Shown here: positions 1 to 7,372 of the stretch, piece after piece
Layout: every line of letters begins with the position of its first letter
Position numbering within the stretch: position 1 is the stretch's first letter
From: Thiotrichaceae bacterium
GTDB lineage: Bacteria; Pseudomonadota; Gammaproteobacteria; Thiotrichales; Thiotrichaceae
Assembly (NCBI GenBank): GCA_027008885.1
Contig: JALVDQ010000296.1
Location: 1-9,419, forward strand
DNA: 9,419 nucleotides
Direction: 5' to 3'
Notes under the pieces: generated by a model
Databases searched by the model: none
What the model was told of the DNA's origin: nothing
Seen by the model: the letters and a program-made list of their open reading frames with translations, nothing else
Position numbers and translations under genes: made by a program

Positions 1-338
1 ACCCTTGACGGCGTGAGTTTGTCATTTTTATTTTTATCCAGATAAGCGAGGCGACTCCAATAATTCTTTTTGATTTTATTTCTTAATTTTCGAAAGACAG
101 ATTTGGCGCGCTCAAGGTCTTTAAAATCTGCCCTGGCTTTGCTCAGTCTAATCTCGAGTTTGCCTGCAAACAGGGTATTTTCTTCAAGACTGGAGGGTGT
201 AAAAAACAATTCACAATCACCCATTATCAAGCGCAATGGCATACTGTTTTTATCAATCCTGTCAACAAGAGTGCTGGCATAGTCCAGAAAATCAGACTCA
301 TCTTTTTCAGTCATAAAAAACTGGATTTCAGCATCCAT
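1..338 (-). CDS. Unknown protein, 3' end cut by the window edge
   Basis: Reading the minus strand from ATG at 338 gives 112 codons without a stop, open to the left edge, so the C-terminus is missing. The visible protein begins MDAEIQFFMTEKDESDFLDY. It has an acidic N-terminal third, a short hydrophobic middle (MPLRLIMG, then CELFFTP), and a Lys/Arg-rich helical stretch (about residues 70-112) that reads like a coiled segment. No signal peptide or membrane helix is visible, so it is probably cytoplasmic. A weak GAG lies about 9 nt before the ATG. It follows the gene at 380-748 on the same strand with a 41-base gap, so the two may be co-transcribed. I do not recognise the family. The unbroken frame with ordinary amino-acid use supports a real gene. 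Confidence 0.7.
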   Translation of the reverse strand, partial: MDAEIQFFMTEKDESDFLDYASTLVDRIDKNSMPLRLIMGDCELFFTPSSLEENTLFAGKLEIRLSKARADFKDLERAKSVFRKLRNKIKKNYWSRLAYLDKNKNDKLTPSR

Positions 339-379
339 AAAATCTGTCTCGTTTTATTCTTGATGGGTATTAGTGGGTA

Positions 380-748
380 CTACCTTAGCGGTGTATTATA
401 AATGCCAAATTTAGTAATTGTCTCTCTAAAAAACCAAATTCCCTTGTTTTTTCCGGCGCAGATTTCAGTCTTTTCACCATTCGCGTAATTTACCGCAATA
501 TTAAAACCCAAACCTGGCTTATGGTTTAGCACAATAATTCTGGTTTCCCTGGGTCGCAATTGCACTAAAGTAATTTTCTCCTGCAAATTGGCATTGCCAT
601 GTTCAATGATCACAGAAGGAATTAAAGCCTCTGTATCATTCACAATCTCAACAAAAAGAGGTTTCGCGGGGTTTTGCAAAGAATACCAATAGCTACCAAT
701 AACAATACCCAAGATAAAAACCAAAACAGCAATAATGACAGAACGCAT
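380..748 (-). CDS. Small membrane-anchored protein of unknown function
   Basis: This 122-aa protein starts at the ATG at 748. A TTG three codons upstream (757) is in frame, but neither start has a strong Shine-Dalgarno and ATG is preferred. Residues 3-23 form one hydrophobic helix (MRSVIIAVLVFILGIVIGSY), an uncleaved signal anchor, so the remaining ~95 residues should face the periplasm. That part contains alternating beta-like segments (LFVEIVNDTEA, ETRIIVLNH, FNIAVNYANG), compatible with a small beta-sandwich, and a single Cys in the EICAGK segment. The pattern of an anchor followed by a small beta domain is common in orphan envelope proteins, but I recognise no specific family. It may be transcribed with the partial gene downstream (1-338). 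Its 5' side is a repeat-filled spacer, and the lone MITE-type end at 771-788 lies only 23 bases from the start codon. Confidence 0.7.
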   Translation of the reverse strand: MRSVIIAVLVFILGIVIGSYWYSLQNPAKPLFVEIVNDTEALIPSVIIEHGNANLQEKITLVQLRPRETRIIVLNHKPGLGFNIAVNYANGEKTEICAGKNKGIWFFRETITKFGIYNTPLR

Positions 749-770
749 AATAATCAAGCCCAGGACATAA

Positions 771-788
771 GAACCTGTCTGAGAATAG
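771..788 (+). repeat. Solitary MITE-type end
   Basis: GAACCTGTCTGAGAATAG matches the left end of the MITE at 3969-4102 (GAGCCTGTCTGAGAATAG) at 17 of 18 positions. No matching inverted partner lies nearby. It directly abuts the left side of the first REP-bounded repeat. It is probably a relic of a decayed copy, or of a deletion between elements. Confidence 0.6.
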
Positions 789-934
789 TAAGCCTACTGC
801 GGAAAAGCAACATATTCCAGGTGAGCAGGTACATTAGTATTTAAGAGGGAAACGCTTAGCTCTATTATACCAGGGCAGGTGTTTAATCAACCCTCGTTCC
901 CCGTATTCCGCAAGCTTCATACGGGCTACTTTGC
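789..934 (+). repeat. REP-bounded repeat unit, copy 1 (left end eroded)
   Basis: The stretch 807-929 is nearly identical to 1266-1389, at about nine in ten positions by eye. It includes the shared GCAACATATTCCA, ACATTAGTATTTAAGAGGGA and right-end CCGTATTCCGCAAGCTTCAT blocks, the last followed by ACGGGCTAC; identity runs on to 934. The left end is degenerate: AGCCTACTGCGGAA resembles AGCCCTGCGGAATACGG of copy 2 but lacks about a dozen bases. I see no coding potential; the open frame across it is an artefact. Confidence 0.8.
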
Positions 935-1026
935 TCATATTACCGGACAGATTCTAAAACGTGCAGTATGTAAAATCAGTACCAAATTCTCATTGATTAA
1001 ACACAATCACAAGCTCTTTCAGTATG

Positions 1027-1103
1027 GTAGGGTCGGTGTAGCTTTGCGAAACCGACCATCAAAGCTCAAATCTGCTCGCTTGCGTAAACTTCACCGACCC
1101 TAC
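1027..1103. repeat. Inverted repeat, GTAGGGTCGGTG arms
   Basis: GTAGGGTCGGTG at 1027-1038 is matched by its perfect reverse complement CACCGACCCTAC at 1092-1103. The 53 bases between them contain a further ACCGACC (1050-1056). It looks like a pair of REP-type palindromes or a small non-autonomous element in gene-free DNA. No function can be assigned. Confidence 0.6.
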
Positions 1104-1130
1104 AACTGTCCAGTCCCTCTGCCCTCTGCT

Positions 1131-1160
1131 ACCCATCCCCCCTGTTTTTAATACTTTTTT
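1131..1160 (+). repeat. C-run/T-run repeat, copy A
   Basis: ACCCATCCCCCCTGTTTTTA followed by AT-rich sequence ending in six Ts. Three further copies occur in the same orientation at 4190, 8938 and 9251. On the minus strand it reads as an A-rich block, then CAGGGGGGATGGGT. This copy lies in the gene-free stretch 749-1402, with no start codon placed to use its G-run. Confidence 0.8.
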
Positions 1161-1226
1161 GTATTGCCTGTATTGGTGGCGGGTTAAACCTGTTGATTTA
1201 CTCAATGCGCAGATTGGGTTAGTACC

Positions 1227-1394
1227 GTAGCCCGTATGAAGCCCTGCGGAATACGGGGAATATGTGCAACATATTCCAAGTAAACAGACACATTAGTATT
1301 TAAGAGGGAAACGATTAGCTCCTATTGATACCAGGACAGGTGTGTAATCACCCCCCATTCCCGTATTCCGCAAGCTTCATACGGGCTACTTTGC
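1227..1394 (+). repeat. REP-bounded repeat unit, copy 2 (complete)
   Basis: The unit from 1227 to 1389 is bounded by imperfect inverted arms of about 30 bases: GTAGCCCGTATGAAG...GCGGAATACGG at 1227-1256 and its complement at 1361-1389. Similarity with copy 1 runs on to 1394. The arms resemble REP palindromes seen in many Gammaproteobacteria. The centre carries a small palindrome (AATATG/CATATT around 1259-1275). The right arm ends only about 14 bases beyond the stop codon of the lipoprotein gene, so its hairpin would lie in that gene's 3' untranslated RNA and could protect or end the transcript. The size and terminal inverted arms suggest a non-autonomous mobile unit. Confidence 0.75.
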
Positions 1395-1402
1395 ATACAA
1401 GC

Positions 1403-2716
1403 TTATGAGCTTTTTTTCCCCAGTTTAAGTCCAAGTGCGTGGAATGTTTTTTTGTCCAGTTTGCCGACTTCCAGTCCGTATCTGTTCTGAAAGGCTTCAA
1501 GTGCTGCTGCTGTTTTAGCGCCCAGTTTTCCATCCACGCTTCCAATATAAAAGCCTCTGGATTTCAGTGATTTCTGGATACGAATGACGAGCTGACGCTT
1601 TTTCTCTGCCCGGTTCAGGTGTCTTTTGCTTTTCTTGATTCTGTGTGAATATTTTTTATTTTTGATTTTGCTGGTTTTTTTAAGCTTCACCTGATCAAGT
1701 AGCAGTAGAACATCCTTGCTTATATTTTTCACTCGGGTATTGGTCACCCTGATGGCATGATTATAGTTAGAATCAAGTTTCATATAGCCTGATTCTTCAT
1801 CTAATCTGGCTATCGACTTGTTTACAAGAGACTGGCGTTGCGGTGTTCTGACAGATAGAGTCCCGGCTGATTTACTTGTTGGTGGTTGTAACTTGTTTAC
1901 GTTGCCTCTGGTGGATTTCCAGACATAACGGGCAGTAGCGGGCTTTTGCCGATAGTTTTGTGTTTTGTAACGCGCAGCTGTCTTAACCGTTTTATAGAGT
2001 GCAGGCGCGACACGAATTTTCTGCTTTACTGTTCGATACACAGCAGGCACTAAGGTGCGTATGCTTTTGGCTGGGCGTAGCAAAATACGCTTTTTCGCTA
2101 CTGTTTTATATTTTGCAGGAATAACCCGTGTTTTATAGCTTGCTTTGCGCACCAGCACTTTTTTATTTACCCAGCGATACTGGGGTGCCCTGACAAGAAC
2201 ACGTTTACTTGTCGCCTTTTGAAGAATAACACGCTTGCTTTTTGTAACGTATTTTGCAGATCGCTTGAGTCTGGATGAGCTGCGTTTTGCCTGCAGTGTT
2301 GGTTTTACCAGCTTTTTATGATGCCTTGTATAATGCCCTGGAGCAGCTATGATTTTTTTACCCGGGCGTTGTTTTTGGCTCACTGGTTTGGCTTTATAAA
2401 CAACTTTTTTAAACTGAAGTCCTTGTTTAGGTCTGCTATTTACAGGTTTTAGTGAGGCAGCTCGACGCTCTTTCAGGGCGACCTGTTTAAGACGCGCGAG
2501 ACGCTTTTGCCTGTGCGCCTTTGACTCATAATAACTATTGGGAGGCATGCGTTCCGGTTTAAGCAGTTCGGCGATTTCATGCGATAAACTGCTTCGCTGA
2601 TGAGCCGCAACTGGTTGGGAACTGACCTGATTTTTGCTTGCAAGATGGTTCTGGCTACAACCACTCAAGACACCCGCAAGAATGATACTTGAAACAGAAA
2701 GTTGTACTATTCTCAT
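1403..2716 (-). CDS. Basic lipoprotein with tandem repeats and peptidoglycan-binding domain
   Basis: This 437-aa protein starts at the ATG at 2716; the in-frame extension to 2785 lacks signal-peptide character. GGGG sits about 5 bases before the ATG. Residues 1-20 (MRIVQLSVSSIILAGVLSGC) are a lipoprotein signal with lipobox LSGC, lipidated at Cys20. Ser at +2 predicts outer-membrane sorting. Residues ~50-250 are strongly basic. Within ~176-252 there are imperfect repeats of about 22-24 residues of the form PAxYxTVxKxxxLVxPA, a type known from envelope proteins that carry peptidoglycan-binding domains. Residues ~373-432 match the PG_binding_1 fold, with the QKSLKSRGFYIGSVDGKLGAxT and ALEAFQNRYGL signatures. 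Probable role: tethering the outer membrane to the wall, or an envelope scaffold. No catalytic domain is visible. It is transcribed divergently from the TRAP receptor gene. Confidence 0.85.
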   Translation of the reverse strand: MRIVQLSVSSIILAGVLSGCSQNHLASKNQVSSQPVAAHQRSSLSHEIAELLKPERMPPNSYYESKAHRQKRLARLKQVALKERRAASLKPVNSRPKQGLQFKKVVYKAKPVSQKQRPGKKIIAAPGHYTRHHKKLVKPTLQAKRSSSRLKRSAKYVTKSKRVILQKATSKRVLVRAPQYRWVNKKVLVRKASYKTRVIPAKYKTVAKKRILLRPAKSIRTLVPAVYRTVKQKIRVAPALYKTVKTAARYKTQNYRQKPATARYVWKSTRGNVNKLQPPTSKSAGTLSVRTPQRQSLVNKSIARLDEESGYMKLDSNYNHAIRVTNTRVKNISKDVLLLLDQVKLKKTSKIKNKKYSHRIKKSKRHLNRAEKKRQLVIRIQKSLKSRGFYIGSVDGKLGAKTAAALEAFQNRYGLEVGKLDKKTFHALGLKLGKKSS

Positions 2717-2887
2717 AAAGACCCCATTTTGTTTTTTTATTCTATGTGAATCTGAAACTTCACAATTTATCTGCATTGAAATCACGGATTCAGGTTCGGC
2801 TCAATTATGCAAATATAATTCTTAATACAAGCTGTATACACTCTAAAAAGTACAAAAAAATATAAACTGATTTCTTAAAAGTTTTAC

Positions 2888-2916
2888 TTGCAGAATAGAC
2901 ATGACTCAATTATAAA
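2888..2916 (+). promoter_or_regulatory. Possible sigma-70 promoter of the TRAP receptor gene
   Basis: TTGCAG (2888-2893) and TATAAA (2911-2916) are separated by 17 bases. The -10 matches consensus at five of six positions; the -35 only in its first three. It lies in the AT-rich divergent spacer 2717-2982, with a predicted start about 60 bases before the receptor ATG. No clear operator palindrome was seen. Confidence 0.4.
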
Positions 2917-2982
2917 AGATTGTCGCATAGGATTTAGCAAATTAAATTCTATCTCTTTGACTATCACTTGAGGATTAACACA

Positions 2983-3963
2983 ATGAAAAAACAAATAGTT
3001 ACAGCACTTGCGAGTGCCACTTTATTACTTGGTGCAACGCTGTCTTCGGCAGCAATGGCAGCTGACAAAACCTATGTATCCATAGGTACTGGTGGTGTTA
3101 CAGGCGTTTATTATCCAGCAGGTGGAGCTATTTGCCGACTGGTTAATAAAAACCGTAAAAAGACCGGCATCCGTTGTTCTGTTGAGTCAACAGGTGGTTC
3201 TGTCTTTAATATCAACGCCATCCGTGAAGGCGAGCTTGATTTGGGCGTAGCCCAGTCTGACTGGCAATATCATGCTTATCACGGCACATCAAAATTTAAA
3301 AAAGCAGGTCCATTCAAGGATTTACGCGCTGTCTTTTCATTACATGCAGAGCCTGCAACACTTGTAGTGCGTGCAGATTCCGGCATCAAAAATTTCCCTG
3401 ATCTGAAAGGAAAACGTGTCAATGTGGGTCAACCAGGTTCTGGTACTGTCGCCACATTTGACGTTATTGAAAAAGCCTTCGGCATGTCACGCAAAGACTA
3501 CAAACTTGCCTCTGAACTAAAAGCCTCAGAAATGGGCAAGGCACTTTGCGATAATAAAATTGATGCGTACATTATGGTAGTGGGTCATCCTGCTGGAGCA
3601 ATCAAGGAAACCACCACAACCTGTGATGCCAAAATTGCTAATATTCACGGTCCTGCGGTTGACAAACTGGTAAAAGAAAATCCTTTCTATCGTTATGCCT
3701 CTGTCCCTGCCGGCATGTATAAAGGCAATCCAACGGCTGCCAAAACCATGGGTGTTGGTGCGACTTTCGTAACTTCTGCCAAAGTTCCTGATCGTGTCAT
3801 TTATGAAATCGTAAAGGCGGTTTTTGAAAACTTTGATGACTTCAAAAAACTGCATCCAGCCTTCAAAAACCTGAAGAAGACAGAAATGGTTAAAGACTCA
3901 CTTTCTGCTCCACTTCATCCCGGCGCATTGAAGTATTACAAGGAAGTTGGTCTGATCAAATAA
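2983..3963 (+). CDS. TAXI-family TRAP transporter substrate-binding protein
   Basis: This 326-aa periplasmic receptor captures a substrate for the downstream TRAP permease. ATG at 2983 is preferred over TTG at 2968 because GAGG (2970-2973) sits 9 bases ahead and the resulting N-terminus is a clean Sec signal, cleaved after AMA (residue 26). TAXI hallmarks are [19 protein letters not shown] (34-52), then STGGS with [19 protein letters not shown] (about 69-94), GQPGSGT (149-155), and a second-lobe IMVVGHPAG segment. Length is typical for the family. Four cysteines (two near residues 51 and 65, plus one each in LCDN and TTCDA) could form disulfides. Characterised TAXI receptors bind glutamate/glutamine or dicarboxylates; the substrate here cannot be read from sequence. 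A MITE begins 5 bases after the stop codon and separates the gene from its permease. Confidence 0.95.
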   Translation: MKKQIVTALASATLLLGATLSSAAMAADKTYVSIGTGGVTGVYYPAGGAICRLVNKNRKKTGIRCSVESTGGSVFNINAIREGELDLGVAQSDWQYHAYHGTSKFKKAGPFKDLRAVFSLHAEPATLVVRADSGIKNFPDLKGKRVNVGQPGSGTVATFDVIEKAFGMSRKDYKLASELKASEMGKALCDNKIDAYIMVVGHPAGAIKETTTTCDAKIANIHGPAVDKLVKENPFYRYASVPAGMYKGNPTAAKTMGVGATFVTSAKVPDRVIYEIVKAVFENFDDFKKLHPAFKNLKKTEMVKDSLSAPLHPGALKYYKEVGLIK

Positions 3964-3968
3964 ACGCT

Positions 3969-4102
3969 TAGGAGCCTGTCTGAGAATAGCCAAAAATACG
4001 ATATTCAACAATTTAACAAAAATTAAGTTCTTTATTTTCAACAGCTTAATAAATTGGTTTTTTGGAAAATTGTTGATTTCTTAGTTCTCAGACAGGCTCC
4101 TA
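3969..4102. mobile_element. 134-bp MITE-like element with 19-bp inverted ends
   Basis: TTAGGAGCCTGTCTGAGAA (3968-3986) and its perfect complement (4085-4103) enclose about 100 AT-rich bases with no coding capacity. Each end is flanked by TA, suggesting a TA target duplication as made by IS630/Tc1-type transposases. A second, inner inverted pair lies at 4006-4014 (CAACAATTT) and 4067-4075. A lone related end occurs at 771-788. The parent transposase is not in the window. The insertion lies between the receptor and permease genes of one transport system. Confidence 0.75.
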
Positions 4103-4117
4103 ACGTGCTACATTCTT

Positions 4118-4168
4118 GTCGGGTTATGCTGGGGCTAACCCGACCTGCAAAATTCGGGTTGCCCCAGC
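4118..4168. repeat. REP-type double hairpin
   Basis: GTCGGGTTA (4118-4126) pairs with TAACCCGAC (4136-4144). Alternatively, GCTGGGGC plus AACCCGA (4128-4143) pairs with TCGGGTT plus GCCCCAGC (4154-4168), giving a stem of about 15 pairs with one mismatch. The left part resembles the palindrome at 9014-9041. There is no T-run, so it is not a classic terminator. Transcribed from the receptor side, it could still dampen read-through or protect the upstream message. Confidence 0.65.
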
Positions 4169-4189
4169 TATCTCTGCTTGTATGGAGAT

Positions 4190-4219
4190 ACCCATCCCCC
4201 CCTTTTTTTACATATTTTT
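4190..4219 (+). repeat. C-run/T-run repeat, copy B
   Basis: This copy of the ACCCATCCCCCC family has seven Cs followed directly by seven Ts, then ACATATTTTT. It has the same orientation as the other three copies. It lies immediately before the promoter-like sequence of the permease gene. Confidence 0.75.
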
Positions 4220-4231
4220 CTTATCCGTCTG

Positions 4232-4259
4232 TTTACAGATATTTCACAGTGAATATACC
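4232..4259 (+). promoter_or_regulatory. Possible promoter of the TRAP permease gene
   Basis: TTTACA (4232-4237; five of six to consensus) and TATACC (4254-4259; four of six) are 16 bases apart. The predicted start near 4266 falls just before the Shine-Dalgarno AAGGA (4273-4277). It would give the permease-usp pair its own transcript, independent of the receptor gene. Confidence 0.4.
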
Positions 4260-4286
4260 GATAAGATGAATTAAGGATGTCGTCAT

Positions 4287-6893
4287 ATGACTGATCGTGT
4301 TGATAATAAAGAAAAAGACTTTGAGATTGATGAATCAAAGCTGGAAGAAATGATTGCTGAATCCGATACCGGAGCGCGCAATCCAAAAGGCAAGGTGGGG
4401 ACGATGATGTTCTGGGTCGCCTTCTCATGGGCTGTTTTCCAGCTATGGATTGCGTCTCCCTTTATGTATCTGTTTTCTGATTATCTGCCTGTACTTAACA
4501 ATACCGCAACGCGCTCCATCCATCTTGCCTTTGCCATGTTTCTTGGCTTTCTTGCCTACCCTGCATTTAAATCCTCTCCACGCGACCATATTCCCAAACT
4601 GGACTGGATTTTTGCACTAGTCAGTATTGTCGTTACCCTGTATTTATGGGTGTTTGCCAGAGAGCTGGCGAATCGAGCCGGCTTGCCAACCACCCTGGAC
4701 TTGATTGTTTCAGGCATTGGCGTGATTCTGGTTCTGGAAGCTGCCAGACGAGCACTCGGTCCACCACTGATGATTATCGCCATGGTCTTTCTTGCCTATG
4801 TCTTTTTTGGACATCTGGCACCCGATGTCATGGCGTGGAAAGGTGCCTCTTTCTCACGTGCCATGAGTCACATGTGGATTACACAGGAAGGTGTTTTTGG
4901 TGTCGCCCTGGGTGTCTCTGCGGGTATGGTGTTTATGTTTGTACTGTTCGGCTCACTGCTTGAAAAGGCGGGCGCCGGAAACTACTTCATCTGGGTCGCC
5001 TTTACCCTGATGGGGCACTTACGCGGCGGTCCTGCCAAGGCAGCAGTCGTCTCATCAGCACTAACGGGGCTGGTTTCAGGCTCTTCAATCGCCAATGTTG
5101 TGACCACCGGTACCTTCACCATTCCACTCATGAAACGGGTTGGTTTTAGCCCGGAAAAAGCCGGCGCAGTGGAAGTTGCCTCGTCAACCAACGGTCAGCT
5201 AACCCCGCCAGTTATGGGAGCTGCCGCCTTTTTGATGATTGAGTTTGTTGGCATTTCGTATATCGAAGTTATCAAACACGCTTTCCTGCCTGCCATTATT
5301 TCCTATATCGCACTGGTTTATATCGTGCATCTTGAAGCGTGCAAGGCGGGCTTTGAGGGACTGCCCCGCAAGGTTAAAAAGACCTTCCTGCAAAGTCTGT
5401 TCACCTTTATGACCGTTATAATCGGAATCATGTTGCTTTCGCTTGCAATGCATTATGGCTTTGGCTGGCTTAAAGTGGCTGCCGGAGACTGGACCCCCTG
5501 GATTTCAGGCGGTCTGTTTATTATCTCTTACTTCTTCCTGCTAAAGCTGGCTGTAAAGTACCCCGATCTGGGGCGCAGCGATCAAATTGATGTGCTACCA
5601 GAGGCAGGTCCCGTGGTCAAATCCGGCTTGTACTTCCTGTTGCCGGTGATTGTTTTGATCTGGCTATTGACAGTTGAACGTCTTTCACCCGCATTGGCTG
5701 CTTACTGGGCTTCCATGGCAATGATTTTTATCTTGCTTACGCATAAATATCTAAAAGGTCTTATGCGTGGCGAAAACCAAACCACGAAATACTGGGCAGA
5801 AGGCTGGGATGACTTTAAGGAAGGCATGGTTGCAGGCTCACGCAATATGATCGGCATTGGCATTGCGACTGCCGCCGCAGGATTAATTATTGGTGCAGTG
5901 ACGCTATCAGGCATTGGCCTGATTCTGACCGAAGTGGTCGAGTATATCTCGGGCGGCAGTTTAATCATCATGTTGTTACTCACTGCCGGTATCAGTCTGT
6001 TACTCGGCATGGGTCTGCCCACAACCGCCAACTACATCGTGGTGTCATCACTCATGGCTCCTGTTATTGTCAGCCTGGGTGCCCAGTCGGGTCTGATAGT
6101 TCCCCTGATTGCAGTGCATCTGTTTGTTTTCTACTTTGGTATTCTTGCTGATGATACGCCGCCCGTGGGGCTGGCGGCTTATGCGGCAGCAGCAATCTCT
6201 GGTGGTGATCCGATCAAGACAGGGGTACAGGGATTTATGTACGATATTCGCACAGGCATCCTGCCCTTTATGTTTATTTTTAATACCGAATTGTTAATGA
6301 TTGGCATCAAGGGACCTTTCCACCTGATTCTTGTCATTGTTTCAGCGGTTGCCGCCATGATGCTGTTTGCGGCAGCCACCCAGGGCTGGTTTCTAACCAA
6401 AAACAAAATCTGGGAAACCGTGCTGCTTCTAGCGACTGTTTTTATACTGTTCAGACCGGGTTTCTTTATGGATATGATTTATCCACCACTGCAAGAAGTT
6501 CCAGCAGCAAAAATTTATGAAGTGACTGAAAAATTGCCCGAAAACGCACAGATTCGCGTTCAGGTTAAAGGTGAAACGATAGAAGGCAATGCCGTTGATA
6601 AAATTGTCATGTTACCTGTGGGAGCAGCTGGACCAGGCAAGGAACGTCTAAAAAAGGCAGCGGGTCTGGAGCTTAAAGAGGAAAACGGCAAACTGATTAT
6701 TGATAATCTGGTCTTTGGCGGTGTTGCCGAAAAACAAAAGCTCGATTTTGACTGGGAGATTGCCAGCGTGCAAGTCCCCAATCAACGCCCGGCAAAACAG
6801 TGGTTTTATCTTATTGCCCTGATTTTGCTTGCGCTGGTATGGATGTCACAGAAAGCGCGAATCCGCAAACAGCAAACCATACAGATTGCTTAG
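4287..6893 (+). CDS. TRAP transporter fused permease (DctQM type) with C-terminal DUF3394-like domain
   Basis: This 868-aa inner-membrane protein carries out secondary, ion-driven uptake of the ligand delivered by the TAXI receptor. The start is supported by AAGGA 9 bases upstream. Residues 1-38 are acidic and cytoplasmic. About 40-175 hold a DctQ-like set of helices, and about 205-690 the DctM transport core. The core has the paired signatures SGSSIANVVTTGTFTIP (264-280) with STNGQLTPPVMGAAAF (300-315), and GLPTTANYIVVSSLMAPVI (576-594) with ADDTPPVG (621-628). These Thr/Pro-rich loops line the two halves of the site in this family. Residues about 709-731 and 839-854 are helices bracketing a soluble segment (735-835), the usual place of DUF3394. 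Length is normal for TAXI-linked fused permeases. The stop codon overlaps the Shine-Dalgarno of the next gene. Confidence 0.95.
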   Translation: MTDRVDNKEKDFEIDESKLEEMIAESDTGARNPKGKVGTMMFWVAFSWAVFQLWIASPFMYLFSDYLPVLNNTATRSIHLAFAMFLGFLAYPAFKSSPRDHIPKLDWIFALVSIVVTLYLWVFARELANRAGLPTTLDLIVSGIGVILVLEAARRALGPPLMIIAMVFLAYVFFGHLAPDVMAWKGASFSRAMSHMWITQEGVFGVALGVSAGMVFMFVLFGSLLEKAGAGNYFIWVAFTLMGHLRGGPAKAAVVSSALTGLVSGSSIANVVTTGTFTIPLMKRVGFSPEKAGAVEVASSTNGQLTPPVMGAAAFLMIEFVGISYIEVIKHAFLPAIISYIALVYIVHLEACKAGFEGLPRKVKKTFLQSLFTFMTVIIGIMLLSLAMHYGFGWLKVAAGDWTPWISGGLFIISYFFLLKLAVKYPDLGRSDQIDVLPEAGPVVKSGLYFLLPVIVLIWLLTVERLSPALAAYWASMAMIFILLTHKYLKGLMRGENQTTKYWAEGWDDFKEGMVAGSRNMIGIGIATAAAGLIIGAVTLSGIGLILTEVVEYISGGSLIIMLLLTAGISLLLGMGLPTTANYIVVSSLMAPVIVSLGAQSGLIVPLIAVHLFVFYFGILADDTPPVGLAAYAAAAISGGDPIKTGVQGFMYDIRTGILPFMFIFNTELLMIGIKGPFHLILVIVSAVAAMMLFAAATQGWFLTKNKIWETVLLLATVFILFRPGFFMDMIYPPLQEVPAAKIYEVTEKLPENAQIRVQVKGETIEGNAVDKIVMLPVGAAGPGKERLKKAAGLELKEENGKLIIDNLVFGGVAEKQKLDFDWEIASVQVPNQRPAKQWFYLIALILLALVWMSQKARIRKQQTIQIA

Positions 6894-6903
6894 GAAACAA
6901 ACC

Positions 6904-7329
6904 ATGTTTAATCAAATACTCGTGGCAGTAGACCTGTCAACAGAAAAAGTTACAAAAAAGCTCTGTCAGACAGCAAATGATATGGCTGAAAAATATCAGG
7001 GTGAAATCACCCTCATGACGGTGATACCGGATTATGGAATGCCGATTGTTGCCAGTTTCTTTCCTGAAGATGCGCAGAAGAAACTCAGGCTTGAAGTGCA
7101 AGAAAAACTGCAGGCACTCGCCAAAATCCACTTCAAGGTACCAACAAGCATTCAGCTTAAACAGGGTAAACCCAGAAAGGTCATCCTTAAAACAATAGAA
7201 GAGCAAAAACCGGATCTGGTTATGATCGGCTGTAGACTCAAAAACTCAGAAAATGCCCAGGCTTTTTTGGGAGCAACCGGCACTGCCGTGAGTGACCGTG
7301 CCAGTTGCAGTGTAATGATTGTGCGGTAA
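6904..7329 (+). CDS. UspA-family protein coupled to the TRAP permease
   Basis: This 141-aa soluble protein has a universal stress protein fold: MFNQILVAVDLS at the N-terminus with the nucleotide-contacting Asp10, then DLVMIGCRLK, and the C-terminal LGATGTAVSDRASCSVMIVR. In ATP-binding members the pattern is G-2x-G-9x-G(S/T). Here the first Gly (109) is kept, the second is replaced by Leu (112), and the last region reads LGATGT, so nucleotide binding may be weak or altered. ATG at 6904 is chosen over upstream frames because AGGA (6892-6895), overlapping the permease stop, sits 8 bases ahead. The 10-base gap indicates translational coupling. Usp genes beside TRAP permeases are well known: TeaD of Halomonas elongata lowers activity of the TeaABC ectoine transporter. 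A similar brake on this transporter is inferred. Confidence 0.92.
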   Translation: MFNQILVAVDLSTEKVTKKLCQTANDMAEKYQGEITLMTVIPDYGMPIVASFFPEDAQKKLRLEVQEKLQALAKIHFKVPTSIQLKQGKPRKVILKTIEEQKPDLVMIGCRLKNSENAQAFLGATGTAVSDRASCSVMIVR

Positions 7330-7372
7330 GTTTTTATTAAAGTTCAAGTTTCGGAGTTCAAATCTATCGTTA

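Noticed and set aside
879..1151. 90-codon plus-strand open frame
   Set aside because: It lies wholly in repeat DNA (REP unit copy 1, the GTAGGGTCGGTG inverted repeat and C-run/T-run copy A), has no clear Shine-Dalgarno and no protein-like composition.
2717..2870. Minus-strand promoter for the lipoprotein gene
   Set aside because: The spacer is AT-rich and gives several weak -10-like hexamers, but none has a convincing -35 at 16-18 bases.
4118..4168. Rho-independent terminator after the receptor gene
   Set aside because: The stem is strong but no T-run follows on either strand; it fits a REP element better.
4168..4428. 86-codon minus-strand open frame over the permease start
   Set aside because: Its first part is antisense to the permease N-terminus and its end is inside repeat copy B; the permease gene explains this DNA better.
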